A DNA stretch of 64,000 nt from Pterois miles (Eukaryota; Chordata; Actinopteri; Perciformes; Scorpaenidae). Positions within the stretch are counted from its first letter, which is position 1; each line of letters begins with the position of its first letter. The translations under genes and the position numbers were made by a program. The DNA lies in contig CAMQGK010000442.1 in NCBI GenBank assembly GCA_947000775.1, positions 124,001 through 188,000 of the forward strand, given 5' to 3'. The notes beneath the pieces are model-generated. The model had not been told where the DNA came from and searched no databases. It saw only the letters and a list, made by a program, of their open reading frames with translations. Of this stretch, positions 42,487 to 55,084 are shown one piece after another.

Positions 42487-44354
42487 CCAGGTTTTAGGTA
42501 GTAAACTGACCTCCTGTGATGAAATCCACATGATCTACTTAGTTTCATGTAAAAGGTATTTTTCCAGCATTAAACAGTGTTTAATGCTAGTGTTGAAAAT
42601 AACATTCTGTGCTTACTTTCATGTAAAAGCTACGTTTACACCATCAAACTGGCCTCCTGTGATGAAATTCACATTATATGCTTAGTTTCATGTAAAAGCC
42701 TTGTTTCCAGCATTAAACAGTGCTCTAGTGTTGAAAACTACATTCTGTGCTTACTTTCATGTGAAAGCTACGTTTACACCATCAAACAGTTCTCTTGTGT
42801 TGAAAACTACATTCTGTGCTTACTTTCAAGTAAAAGCTACGTTTACACCATCAAACAGGCGTCCCGTGATAAAAACTTCATTCTGCTGTCACTTTCATGT
42901 AAAAGGAACGTTACCAGCATTAAACAGGCCTCCCGTGATGAAAACTACATTCTGTTGTCACTTTCATGTAAAAGCCAGGTTTTGGTCTGTAAACTGACCT
43001 TCTGTGGAGAAATCCACATTATCTGCTTAGTTTCATGTAAAAGCTATGTTTCCAGCATTAAACAGTGCTCTAGTGTTGAAAACTACATTCTGTGCTTACT
43101 TTCATGTGAAAGCTACGTTTACACCATCAAACAGGCCTCCCGTGACGAAATCCACATTATATGCTTACTTTCAAGTAAAAGCTACGTTTACACTATCAAA
43201 CAGGCCTCCCATGATGAAAAATACATTCTGCTGTCACTTTCATGTAAAAGGAACGTTTGCAGCATTAAACAGGCCTCCCGTGATGAAAACTACATTCTGT
43301 TGTCACTTTCATGTAAAAGCCAGGTTTTGGTCTGTAGACTGACCTCCAGTGGAGAAATCCACATTATCTGCTTATTTTCATGTAAAATCTATGTTTCCAG
43401 CATTAAACAGTGCTCTAGTGTTGAAAACTACATTCTGTGCTTACTTTCATGTAAAAACTACGTTTACACTATCAAACAGGCCTCCCATGATGAAAACTAC
43501 ATTCTGCTGTCACTTTCATGTAAAAGGAACGTTTCCAGCATTAAACAGGCCTCCCGTGATGAAAACTACATTCTGTTGTCACTTTCATGTAAAAGCCAGG
43601 TTTTGGTCTGTAAACTGACCTCCCGTGGAGAAATCCACATTATCTGCTTAGTTTCATGTAAAAGCTATGTTTCCAGCATTAAACAGTGCTTTACTGTTGA
43701 AAACTACATTCTGTGCTTAATTTCATGTAAAAGCTATGTTTACAGCATTAAACAGTTTTCTTGTGTTGAAAACTACATTCTGTGCTTACTTTCATGTGAA
43801 AGCTACGTTTACACCATCAAACAGGCCTCGCGTGACGAAATCCACATTATATGCTTACTTTCAAGTAAAAGCTACGTTTACACCGTCAAACAGGCGTCCC
43901 GTGATAAAAACTTCATTCTGCTGTCACTTTCATGTAAAAGGAACGTTTCCAGCATTAAACAGGCCTCCCGTGATGAAAACTACATTATATGATTACTTTC
44001 ATGTAAAAGGAACGTTTCCAGCATTAAACAGGCCTCCCGTGATGAAAACTACATTCTGTTTTCACTTTCATGTAAAAGCCAGGTTTTGGTCTGTAAACTG
44101 ACCTCCAGTGGAGAAATCCACTATATCTGCTTATTTTTATGTAAAAGCTATGTTTCCAGCATTAAACAGTGCTCTAGTGTTGAAAACTGCATTCTGTGCT
44201 TACTTTCATGTAAAAGCTATGTTTACACTATCAAACAGGCCTCCCATGATGAAAACTACATTCTGCTGTCACTTTCATGTAAAAGGAACGTTTCCAGCAT
44301 TAAACAGGCCTCCCGTGATGAAAACTACATTCTGTTGTCACTTTCATGTAAAAG
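42487..44354. repeat. 27-monomer unit between aggtag landmarks, with a 5-bp insertion
   Basis: The aggtagtaaac landmarks at 42487 and 44355 are 1868 bp apart, 27 x 69 plus 5. The five extra bases lie at 42577-42588 and create an inverted copy of the neighbouring satellite (separate entry). The rest is ordinary satellite, including gaccttctgtgg near 42999, which recurs near 44862. Confidence 0.85.
42566..42588. repeat. 11-bp-arm palindrome made by a templated insertion
   Basis: agcattaaaca (42566-42576), one g, then tgtttaatgct (42578-42588): perfect inverted 11-bp arms. Every other copy of this monomer reads aaacagtgctctagtg here, so the right arm is new and is the reverse complement of the monomer's own agcattaaaca. 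The change adds five bases net. This is what a fold-back (snap-back) replication or repair error would leave. Confidence 0.9.
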
Positions 44355-47300
44355 CCAGGTTTTAGGTAGTAAACTGACCTCCTGTGATGAAATCCACATG
44401 ATCTACTTAGTTTCATGTAAAAGGTATTTTTCCAGCATTAAACAGTGCTCTAGTGTTGAAAATAACATTCTGTGCTTACTTTCATGTAAAAGCTACGTTT
44501 ACACCATCAAACTGGCCTCCTGTGATGAAATTCACATTATATGCTTAGTTTCATGTAAAAGCCTTGTTTCCAGCATTAAACAGTGCTCTAGTGTTGAAAA
44601 CTACATTCTGTGCTTACTTTCATGTGAAAGCTACGTTTACACCATCAAACAGTTCTCTTGTGTTGAAAACTACATTCTGTGCTTACTTTCAAGTAAAAGC
44701 TACGTTTACACCATCAAACAGGCGTCCCGTGATAAAAACTTCATTCTGCTGTCACTTTCATGTAAAAGGAACGTTACCAGCATTAAACAGGCCTCCCGTG
44801 ATGAAAACTACATTCTGTTGTCACTTTCATGTAAAAGCCAGGTTTTGGTCTGTAAACTGACCTTCTGTGGAGAAATCCACATTATCTGCTTAGTTTCATG
44901 TAAAAGCTATGTTTCCAGCATTAAACAGTGCTCTAGTGTTGAAAACTACATTCTGTGCTTACTTTCATGTGAAAGCTACGTTTACACCATCAAACAGGCC
45001 TCCCGTGACGAAATCCACATTATATGCTTACTTTCAAGTAAAAGCTACGTTTACACTATCAAACAGGCCTCCCGTGATGAAAACTACATTATATGCTTAC
45101 TTTCATGTAAAAGGAACGTTTCCAGCATTAAACAGGCCTCCCGTGATGAAAACTACATTCTGTTGTCACTTTCATGTAAAAGCCAGGTTTTGGTCTGTAA
45201 ACTGACCTCCCGTGGAGAAATCCACATTATCTGCTTAGTTTCATGTAAAAGCTATGTTTCCAGCATTAAACAGTGCTCTAGTGTTGAAAACTACATTCTG
45301 TGCTTACTTTCATGTAAAAGCTACGTTGACACTCTCAAACAGGCCTCCCATGATGAAAACTACATTCTGCTGTCACGTTCATGTAAAAGGAACGTTTCCA
45401 GCATTAAACAGGCCTCCCGTGATGAAAACTACATTCTGTTGTCATTTTCATGTAAAAGCCAGGTTTTGGTCTGTAAACTGACCTCCCGTGGAGAAATCCA
45501 CATTATCTGCTTAGTTTCATGTAAAAGCTATGTTTCCAGCATTAAACAGTGCTCTACTGTTGAAAACTACATTCTGTGCTTAATTTCATGTAAAAGCTAT
45601 GTTTACAGCATTAAACAGTTCTCTTGTGTTGAAAACTACATTCTGTGCTTACTTTCATGTGAAAGCTACATTTACACCATCAAACAGGCGTCCCGTGATA
45701 AAAACTTCATTCTGCTGTCACTTTCATGTAAAAGGAACGTTTCCAGCATTAAACAGGCCTCCCGTGATGAAAACTACATTATATGATTACTTTCATGTAA
45801 AAGGAACGTTTCCAGCATTAAACAGGCCTCCCGTGATGAAAACTACATTCTGTTGTCACTTTCATGTAAAAGCCAGGTTTTGGTCTGTAAACTGACTTCC
45901 AGTGGAGAAATCCACATTATCTGCTTAGTTTCATGTAAAAGCCTTGTTTCCAGCATTAAACAGTGCTCTTGCGTTGAAAACTACATTCTGTGCTTACTTG
46001 CATGTGAAAGCTACGTTTACACCATCAAACAGGCCTCCCGTGACGAAATCCACATTATATGCTTACTTTCAAGTAAAAGCTACGTTTACACCATCAAACA
46101 GGCCTCCCGTGATGAAAACTTCATTCTGCTGTCACTTTCATGTAAAAGGAACGTTTGCAGCATTACACAGGCCTCACGTGGAGAAATCCACATTATCTGC
46201 TTAGTTTCATTTAAAAGGTATGTTTCCAGCATTAAACAGTGCTCTACTGTTGAAAACTACATTCTGTGCTTAATTTCATGTAAAAGCTATGTTTACAGCA
46301 TTAAACAGTTCTCTTGTGTTGAAAACTACATTCTGTGCTTACTTTCATGTGAAAGCTACGTTTACACCATCAAATAGGCCTCGCGTGACGAAATCCACAT
46401 TATATGCTTACTTTCAAGTAAAAGCTACGTTTACACCATCAAACAGGCGTCCCGTGATGAAAACTTCATTCTGTTGTCGCTTTCATGTAAAAGCTGTTTC
46501 CAACATTAAACAGGCCTCTAGTGTTGTAAACTACATTCTGTGTTCACTTTTGTGTAAAAGCTACGTTTACACCATCAAACAGGCCTCCCGTGATAAAAAC
46601 TTCATTCTGCTGTCACTTTCATGTAAAAGGAACGTTTGCAGCATTAAACAGGCCTCCCGTGATGAAAACTACATTCTGTTGTCACTTTCATGTAAAAGCC
46701 AGGTTTTGGTCTGTAGACTGACCTCCAGTGGAGAAATCCACATTATCTGCTTATTTTCATGTAAAATCTATGTTTCCAGCATTAAACAGTGCTCTAGTGT
46801 TGAAAACTACATTCTGTGCTTACTTTCATGTAAAAACTACGTTTACACTATCAAACAGGCCTCCCATGATGAAAACTACATTCTGCTGTCACTTTCATGT
46901 AAAAGGAACGTTTCCAGCATTAAACAGGCCTCCCGTGATGAAAACTACATTCTGTTGTCACTTTCATGTAAAAGCCAGGTTTTGGTCTGTAAACTGACCT
47001 CCCGTGGAGAAATCCACATTATCTGCTTAGTTTCATGTAAAAGCTATGTTTCTAGCATTAAACAGTGCTCTACTGTTGAAAACTACATTCTGTGCTTAAT
47101 TTCATGTAAAAGCTATGTTTACAGCATTAAACAGTTCTCTTGTGTTGAAAACTACATTCTGTGCTTACTTTCATGTGAAAGCTACGTTTACACCATCAAA
47201 CAGGCCTCGCGTGACGAAATCCACATTATATGCTTACTTTCAAGTAAAAGCTACGTTTACACCGTCAAACAGGCGTCCCGTGATAAAAACTTCATTCTGC

Positions 47301-47664
47301 TGTCACTTTCATGTAAAAGGAACGTTTCCAGCATTAAACAGGCCTCCCGTGATGAAAACTACATTATATGATTACTTTCATGTAAAAGGAACGTTTCCAG
47401 CATTAAACAGGCCTCCCGTGATGAAAACTACATTCTGTTTTCACTTTCATGTAAAAGCCAGGTTTTGGTCTGTAAACTGACCTCCAGTGGAGAAATCCAC
47501 TATATCTGCTTAGTTTTATGTAAAAGCTATGTTTCCAGCATTAAACAGTGCTCTAGTGTTGAAAACTGCATTCTGTGCTTACTTTCATGTAAAAGCTATG
47601 TTTACACTATCAAACAGGCCTCCCATGATGAAAACTACATTCTGCTGTCACTTTCATGTAAAAG
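44355..47664. repeat. 48-monomer higher-order unit (3310 bp)
   Basis: Between aggtagtaaac landmarks at 44355 and 47665: 3310 bp, 48 x 69 minus 2. The two missing bases are in aaaagctgtttccaac near 46490, where all others read aaaagctatgtttccaac. Inside are cttgcatgtgaaagc (45997), attacacaggcctcacg, an atcaaataggcctcgcg stop-bearing monomer near 46371 and the ctctagtgttgtaaac monomer near 46515. Confidence 0.9.
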
Positions 47665-50600
47665 CCAGGTTTTAGGTAGTAAACTGACCTCCTGTGATGA
47701 AATCCACATGATCTACTTAGTTTCATGTAAAAGGTATTTTTCCAGCATTAAACAGTGCTCTAGTGTTGAAAATAACATTCTGTGCTTACTTTCATGTAAA
47801 AGCTACGTTTACACCATCAAACTGGCCTCCTGTGATGAAATTCACATTATATGCTTAGTTTCATGTAAAAGCCTTGTTTCCAGCATTAAACAGTGCTCTA
47901 GTGTTGAAAACTACATTCTGTGCTTACTTTCATGTGAAAGCTACGTTTACACCATCAAACAGTTCTCTTGTGTTGAAAACTACATTCTGTGCTTACTTTC
48001 AAGTAAAAGCTACGTTTACACCATCAAACAGGCGTCCCGTGATAAAAACTTCATTCTGCTGTCACTTTCATGTAAAAGGAACGTTACCAGCATTAAACAG
48101 GCCTCCCGTGATGAAAACTACATTCTGTTGTCACTTTCATGTAAAAGCCAGGTTTTGGTCTGTAAACTGACCTCCTGTGGAGAAATCCACATTATCTGCT
48201 TAGTTTCATGTAAAAGCTATGTTTCCAGCATTAAACAGTGCTCTAGTGTTGAAAACTACATTCTGTGCTTACTTTCATGTGAAAGCTACGTTTACACCAT
48301 CAAACAGGCCTCCCGTGACGAAATCCACATTATATGCTTACTTTCAAGTAAAAGCTACGTTTACACTATCAAACAGGCCTCCCATGATGAAAACTACATT
48401 CTGCTGTCACTTTCATGTAAAAGGAACGTTTCCAGCATTAAACAGGCCTCCCGTGATGAAAACTACATTCTGTTGTCACTTTCATGTAAAAGCCAGGTTT
48501 TGGTCTGTAAACTGACCTCCCGTGGAGAAATCCACATTATCTGCTAAGTTTCATGTAAAAGCTATGTTTCCAGCATTAAACAGTGCTCTAGTGTTGAAAA
48601 CTACATTCTGTGCTTACTTTCATGTAAAAGCTACGTTTACACTATCAAACAGGCCTCCCGTGATGAAAACTACATTATATGCTTACTTTCATGTAAAAGG
48701 AACGTTTCCAGCATTAAACAGGCCTCCCGTGATGAAAACTACATTCTGTTGTCACTTTCATGTAAAAGCCAGGTTTTGGTCTGTAAACTGACCTCCCGTG
48801 GAGAAATCCACATTATCTGCTTAGTTTCATGTAAAAGCTATGTTTCCAGCATTAAACAGTGCTCTAGTGTTGAAAACTACATTCTGTGCTTACTTTCATG
48901 TAAAAGCTACGTTGACACTCTCAAACAGGCCTCCCATGATGAAAACTACATTCTGCTGTCACGTTCATGTAAAAGGAACGTTTCCAGCATTAAACAGGCC
49001 TCCCGTGATGAAAACTACATTCTGTTGTCATTTTCATGTAAAAGCCAGGTTTTGGTCTGTAAACTGACCTCCCGTGGAGAAATCCACATTATCTGCTTAG
49101 TTTCATGTAAAAGCTATGTTTCCAGCATTAAACAGTGCTCTACTGTTGAAAACTACATTCTGTGCTTAATTTCATGTAAAAGCTATGTTTACAGCATTAA
49201 ACAGTTCTCTTGTGTTGAAAACTACATTCTGTGCTTACTTTCATGTGAAAGCTACATTTACACCATCAAACAGGCGTCCCGTGATAAAAACTTCGTTCTG
49301 CTGTCACTTTCATGTAAAAGAACGTTTCCAGCATTAAACAGGCCTCCCGTGATGAAAACTACATTCTGTTGTCACTTTCATGTAAAAGCCAGGTTTTGGT
49401 CTGTAAACTGACCTCCAGTGGAGAAATCCACATTATCTGCTTAGTTTCATGTAAAAGCCTTGTTTCCAGCATTAAACAGTGCTCTTGTGTTGAAAACTAC
49501 ATTCTGTGCTTACTTGCATGTGAAAGCTACGTTTACACCATCAAACAGGCCTCCCGTGACGAAATCCACATTATATGCTTACTTTCAAGTAAAAGCTACG
49601 TTTACACCATCAAACAGGCCTCCCGTGATGAAAACTTCATTCTGCTGTCACTTTCATGTAAAAGGAACGTTTGCAGCATTACACAGGCCTCACGTGGAGA
49701 AATCCACATTATCTGCTTAGTTTCATTTAAAAGGTATGTTTCCAGCATTAAACAGTGCTCTACTGTTGAAAACTACATTCTGTGCTTAATTTCATGTAAA
49801 AGCTATGTTTACAGCATTAAACAGTTCTCTTGTGTTGAAAACTACATTCTGTGCTTACTTTCATGTGAAAGCTACGTTTACACCATCAAATAGGCCTCGC
49901 GTGACGAAATCCACATTATATGCTTACTTTCAAGTAAAAGCTACGTTTACACCATCAAACAGGCGTCCCGTGATGAAAACTTCATTCTGTTGTCGCTTTC
50001 ATGTAAAAGCTATGTTTCCAACATTAAACAGGCCTCTAGTGTTGTAAACTACATTCTGTGTTCACTTTTGTGTAAAAGCTACGTTTACACCATCAAACAG
50101 GCCTCCCGTGATAAAAACTTCATTCTGCTGTCACTTTCATGTAAAAGGAACGTTTGCAGCATTAAACAGGCCTCCCGTGATGAAAACTACATTCTGTTGT
50201 CACTTTCATGTAAAAGCCAGGTTTTGGTCTGTAGACTGACCTCCAGTGGAGAAATCCACATTATCTGCTTATTTTCATGTAAAATCTATGTTTCCAGCAT
50301 TAAACAGTGCTCTAGTGTTGAAAACTACATTCTGTGCTTACTTTCATGTAAAAACTACGTTTACACTATCAAACAGGCCTCCCATGATGAAAACTACATT
50401 CTGCTGTCACTTTCATGTAAAAGGAACGTTTCCAGCATTAAACAGGCCTCCCGTGATGAAAACTACATTCTGTTGTCACTTTCATGTAAAAGCCAGGTTT
50501 TGGTCTGTAAACTGACCTCCCGTGGAGAAATCCACATTATCTGCTTAGTTTCATGTAAAAGCTATGTTTCCAGCATTAAACAGTGCTCTACTGTTGAAAA

Positions 50601-51182
50601 CTACATTCTGTGCTTAATTTCATGTAAAAGCTATGTTTACAGCATTAAACAGTTCTCTTGTGTTGAAAACTACATTCTGTGCTTACTTTCATGTGAAAGC
50701 TACGTTTACACCATCAAACAGGCCTCGCGTGACGAAATCCACATTATATGCTTACTTTCAAGTAAAAGCTACGTTTACACCGTCAAACAGGCGTCCCGTG
50801 ATGAAAACTACATTATATGATTACTTTCATGTAAAAGGAACGTTTCCAGCATTAAACAGGCCTCCCGTGATGAAAACTACATTCTGTTTTCACTTTCATG
50901 TAAAAGCCAGGTTTTGGTCTGTAAACTGACCTCCAGTGGAGAAATCCACTATATCTGCTTAGTTTTATGTAAAAGCTATGTTTCCAGCATTAAACAGTGC
51001 TCTAGTGTTGAAAACTGCATTCTGTGCTTACTTTCATGTAAAAGCTATGTTTACACTATCAAACAGGCCTCCCATGATGAAAACTACATTCTGCTGTCAC
51101 TTTCATGTAAAAGGAACGTTTCCAGCATTAAACAGGCCTCCCGTGATGAAAACTACATTCTGTTGTCACTTTCATGTAAAAG
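47665..51182. repeat. 51-monomer higher-order unit (3518 bp)
   Basis: 3518 bp between landmarks, 51 x 69 minus 1; the missing base is a G in gtaaaagaacg near 49319. It shares atcaaataggcctcgcg (near 49888) with the previous unit. The cttgcatgtgaaagc landmark at 49513 lies 3516 bp after 45997, as the known indels predict. Confidence 0.9.
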
Positions 51183-54100
51183 CCAGGTTTTAGGTAGTAA
51201 ACTGACCTCCTGTGATGAAATCCACATGATCTACTTAGTTTCATGTAAAAGGTATTTTTCCAGCATTAAACAGTGCTCTAGTGTTGAAAATAACATTCTG
51301 TGCTTACTTTCATGTAAAAGCTACGTTTACACCATCAAACTGGCCTCCTGTGATGAAATTCACATTATATGCTTAGTTTCATGTAAAAGCCTTGTTTCCA
51401 GCATTAAACAGTGCTCTAGTGTTGAAAACTACATTCTGTGCTTACTTTCATGTGAAAGCTACGTTTACACCATCAAACAGGCGTCCCGTGATAAAAACTT
51501 CATTCTGCTGTCACTTTCATGTAAAAGGAACGTTACCAGCATTAAACAGGCCTCCCGTGATGAAAACTACATTCTGTTGTCACTTTCATGTAAAAGCCAG
51601 GTTTTGGTCTGTAAACTGACCTCCTGTGGAGAAATCCACATTATCTGCTTAGTTTCATGTAAAAGCTATGTTTCCAGCATTAAACAGTGCTCTAGTGTTG
51701 AAAACTACATTCTGTGCTTACTTTCATGTGAAAGCTACGTTTACACCATCAAACAGGCCTCCCGTGACGAAATCCACATTATATGCTTACTTTCAAGTAA
51801 AAGCTACGTTTACACTATCAAACAGGCCTCCCATGATGAAAACTACATTCTGCTGTCACTTTCATGTAAAAGGAACGTTTCCAGCATTAAACAGGCCTCC
51901 CGTGATGAAAACTACATTCTGTTGTCACTTTCATGTAAAAGCCAGGTTTTGGTCTGTAAACTGACCTCCCGTGGAGAAATCCACATTATCTGCTAAGTTT
52001 CATGTAAAAGCTATGTTTCCAGAATTAAACAGTGCTCTAGTGTTGAAAACTACATTCTGTGCTTACTTTCATGTAAAAGCTACGTTTACACTATCAAACA
52101 GGCCTCCCGTGATGAAAACTACATTATATGCTTACTTTCATGTAAAAGGAACGTTTCCAGCATTAAACAGGCCTCCCGTGATGAAAACTACATTCTGTTG
52201 TCACTTTCATGTAAAAGCCAGGTTTTGGTCTGTAAACTGACCTCCCGTGGAGAAATCCACATTATCTGCTTAGTTTCATGTAAAAGCTATGTTTCCAGCA
52301 TTAAACAGTGCTCTAGTGTTGAAAACTACATTCTGTGCTTACTTTCATGTAAAAGCTACGTTGACACTCTCAAACAGGCCTCCCATGATGAAAACTACAT
52401 TCTGCTGTCACTTTCATGTAAAAGGAACGTTTCCAGCATTAAACAGGCCTCCCGTGATGAAAACTACATTCTGTTGTCACTTTCATGTAAAAGCCAGGTT
52501 TTGGTCTGTAAACTGACCTCCCGTGGAGAAATCCACATTATCTGCTAAGTTTCATGTAAAAGCTATGTTTCCAGCATTAAACAGTGCTCTAGTGTTGAAA
52601 ACTACATTCTGTGCTTACTTTCATGTAAAAGCTACGTTTACACTATCAAACAGGCCTCCCGTGATGAAAACTACATTATATGCTTACTTTCATGTAAAAG
52701 GAACGTTTCCAGCATTAAACAGGCCTCCCGTGATGAAAACTACATTCTGTTGTCACTTTCATGTAAAAGCCAGGTTTTGGTCTGTAAACTGACCTCCCGT
52801 GGAGAAATCCACATTATCTGCTTAGTTTCATGTAAAAGCTATGTTTCCAGCATTAAACAGTGCTCTAGTGTTGAAAACTACATTCTGTGCTTACTTTCAT
52901 GTAAAAGCTACGTTGACACTCTCAAACAGGCCTCCCATGATGAAAACTACATTCTGCTGTCACGTTCATGTAAAAGGAACGTTTCCAGCATTAAACAGGC
53001 CTCCCGTGATGAAAACTACATTCTGTTGTCATTTTCATGTAAAAGCCAGGTTTTGGTCTGTAAACTGACCTCCCGTGGAGAAATCCACATTATCTGCTTA
53101 GTTTCATGTAAAAGCTATGTTTCCAGCATTAAACACTGCTCTACTGTTGAAAACTACATTCTGTGCTTAATTTCATGTAAAAGCTATGTTTACAGCATTA
53201 AACAGTTCTCTTGTGTTGAAAACTACATTCTGTGCTTACTTTCATGTGAAAGCTACATTTACACCATCAAACAGGCGTCCCGTGATAAAAACTTCATTCT
53301 GCTGTCACTTTCATGTAAAAGAACGTTTCCAGCATTAAACAGGCCTCCCGTGATGAAAACTACATTATATGATTACTTTCATGTAAAAGGAACGTTTCCA
53401 GCATTAAACAGGCCTCCCGTGATGAAAACTACATTCTGTTGTCACTTTCATGTAAAAGCCAGGTTTTGGTCTGTAAACTGACCTCCAGTGGAGAAATCCA
53501 CATTATCTGCTTAGTTTCATTTAAAAGGTATGTTTCCAGCATTAAACAGTGCTCTACTGTTGAAAACTAAATTCTGTGCTTAATTTCATGTAAAAGCTAT
53601 GTTTACAGCATTAAACAGTTCTCTTGTGTTGAAAACTACATTCTGTGCTTACTTTCATGTGAAAGCTACGTTTACACCATCAAACAGGCCTCGCGTGACG
53701 AAATCCACATTATATGCTTACTTTCAAGTAAAAGCTACGTTTACACCATCAAACAGGCGTCCCGTGATGAAAACTTCATTCTGTTGTCTCTTTCATGTAA
53801 AAGCTATGTTTCCAACATTAAACAGGCCTCTAGTGTTGTAAACTACATTCTGTGTTCACTTTTGTGTAAAAGCTACGTTTACACCATCAAACAGGCCTCC
53901 CGTGATAAAAACTTCATTCTGTTGTCACTTTCATGTAAAAGGAACGTTTGCAGCATTAAACAGGCCTCCCGTGATGAAAACTACATTCTGTTGTCACTTT
54001 CATGTAAAAGCCAGGTTTTGGTCTGTAGACTGACCTCCAGTGGAGAAATCCACATTATCTGCTAATTTTCATGTAAAAGCTATGTTTCCAGCATTAAACA

Positions 54101-54769
54101 GTGCTCTACTGTTGAAAACTACATTCTGTGCTTAATTTCATGTAAAAGCTATGTTTACAGCATTAAACAGTTCTCTTGTGTTGAAAACTACATTCTGTGC
54201 TTACTTTCATGTGAAAGCTACGTTTACACCATCAAACAGGCCTCGCGTGACGAAATCCACATTATATGCTTACTTTCAAGTAAAAGCTACGTTTACACCG
54301 TCAAACAGGCGTCCCGTGATAAAAACTTTATTCTGCTGTCACTTTCATGTAAAAGGAACGTTTCCAGCATTAAACAGGCCTCCCGTGATGAAAACTACAT
54401 TATATGATTACTTTCATGTAAAAGGAACGTTTCCAGCATTAAACAGGCCTCCCGTGATGAAAACTACATTCTGTTTTCACTTTCATGTAAAAGCCAGGTT
54501 TTGGTCTGTAAACTGACCTCCAGTGGAGAAATCCACTATATCTGCTTAGTTTTATGTAAAAGCTATGTTTCCAGCATTAAACAGTGCTCTAGTGTTGAAA
54601 ACTGCATTCTGTGCTTACTTTCATGTAAAAGCTACGTTTACACTATCAAACAGGCCTCCCATGATGAAAACTACATTCTGCTGTCACTTTCATGTAAAAG
54701 GAACGTTTCCAGCATTAAACAGGCCTCCCGTGATGAAAACTACATTCTGTTGTCACTTTCATGTAAAAG
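51183..54769. repeat. 52-monomer higher-order unit (3587 bp)
   Basis: 3587 bp between landmarks at 51183 and 54770, 52 x 69 minus 1; the missing base is again in gtaaaagaacg, near 53319. It lacks the cttgcatgtgaaagc landmark seen in the two previous units. Private changes include ccagaattaaacag near 52020, attaaacactgctctactg near 53130 and gaaaactaaattctg near 53565. An eight-monomer block (51971-52522) is repeated at 52523 onward with few changes. Confidence 0.85.
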
Positions 54770-55067
54770 CCAGGTTTTAGGTAGTAAACTGACCTCCTGT
54801 GATGAAATCCACATGACCTACTTAGTTTCATGTAAAAGCTATTTTTCCAGCATTAAACAGTGCTCTAGTGTTGAAAATAACATTCTGTGCTTACTTTCAT
54901 GTAAAAGCTACGTTTACACCATCAAACAGGCCTCCCGTGACGAAATCCACATTATATGCTTACTTTCAAGTAAAAGCTACGTTTACACCATCAAACAGGC
55001 CTCCCGTGATGAAAACTTCATTCTGCTGTCACTTTCATGTAAAAGCTACGTTTGCAAACTACATTCT
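54770..55067. repeat. hybrid punctuation monomer and truncated terminal monomer
   Basis: The monomer at 54770 begins as the aggtag type (aggtagtaaac, gaaatccacatg) and ends as the aggcag type (gacctacttag, aaaagctatttttcc). The switch falls between about 54810 and 54816. Two normal monomers follow, then a monomer starting at 55041 that jumps from aaaagctacgttt to gcaaactacattct, losing about 26 bases of its middle, directly at the interruption. This edge has been rearranged at least twice. Confidence 0.85.
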
Positions 55068-55084
55068 ACTTAACGTAGTTAAGT
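55068..55084. repeat. palindrome at left edge of the interruption
   Basis: acttaac (55068-55074), a gta spacer and gttaagt (55078-55084) form perfect 7-bp inverted arms. The outer arm sequence recurs in inverse orientation at the far end of the interruption, at 55500-55507. This could be a subterminal hairpin of a small DNA element or a chance palindrome in AT-rich sequence. Confidence 0.6.

Larger units (their letters stand above)
1..55067. repeat. 69-bp satellite array, left segment (about 800 monomers)
   Basis: Head-to-tail copies of a 69-bp monomer fill this span without a gap. A typical monomer contains, in order, aaacaggcctcccgtgatga, aaactacattctgttgtcac, tttcatgtaaaaggaacg and tttccagcatt. 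All monomers read the same way; I saw no inverted monomer. Variants differ at recurring positions: cagtgctctagtgttg or cagttctcttgtgttg in place of caggcctcccgtgatg; gctacgtttacaccatc in place of ggaacgtttccagcatt; attatatgcttac or attctgtgcttac in place of attctgttgtcac. Distances between identical variants are multiples of 69 once the indels listed under findings are counted, so the register holds over 55 kb. In every monomer all three reverse frames and one forward frame carry a stop. No gene, RNA gene or mobile-element protein is visible. The genomic position (centromere, knob or subtelomere) cannot be told from sequence alone. Confidence 0.97.
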
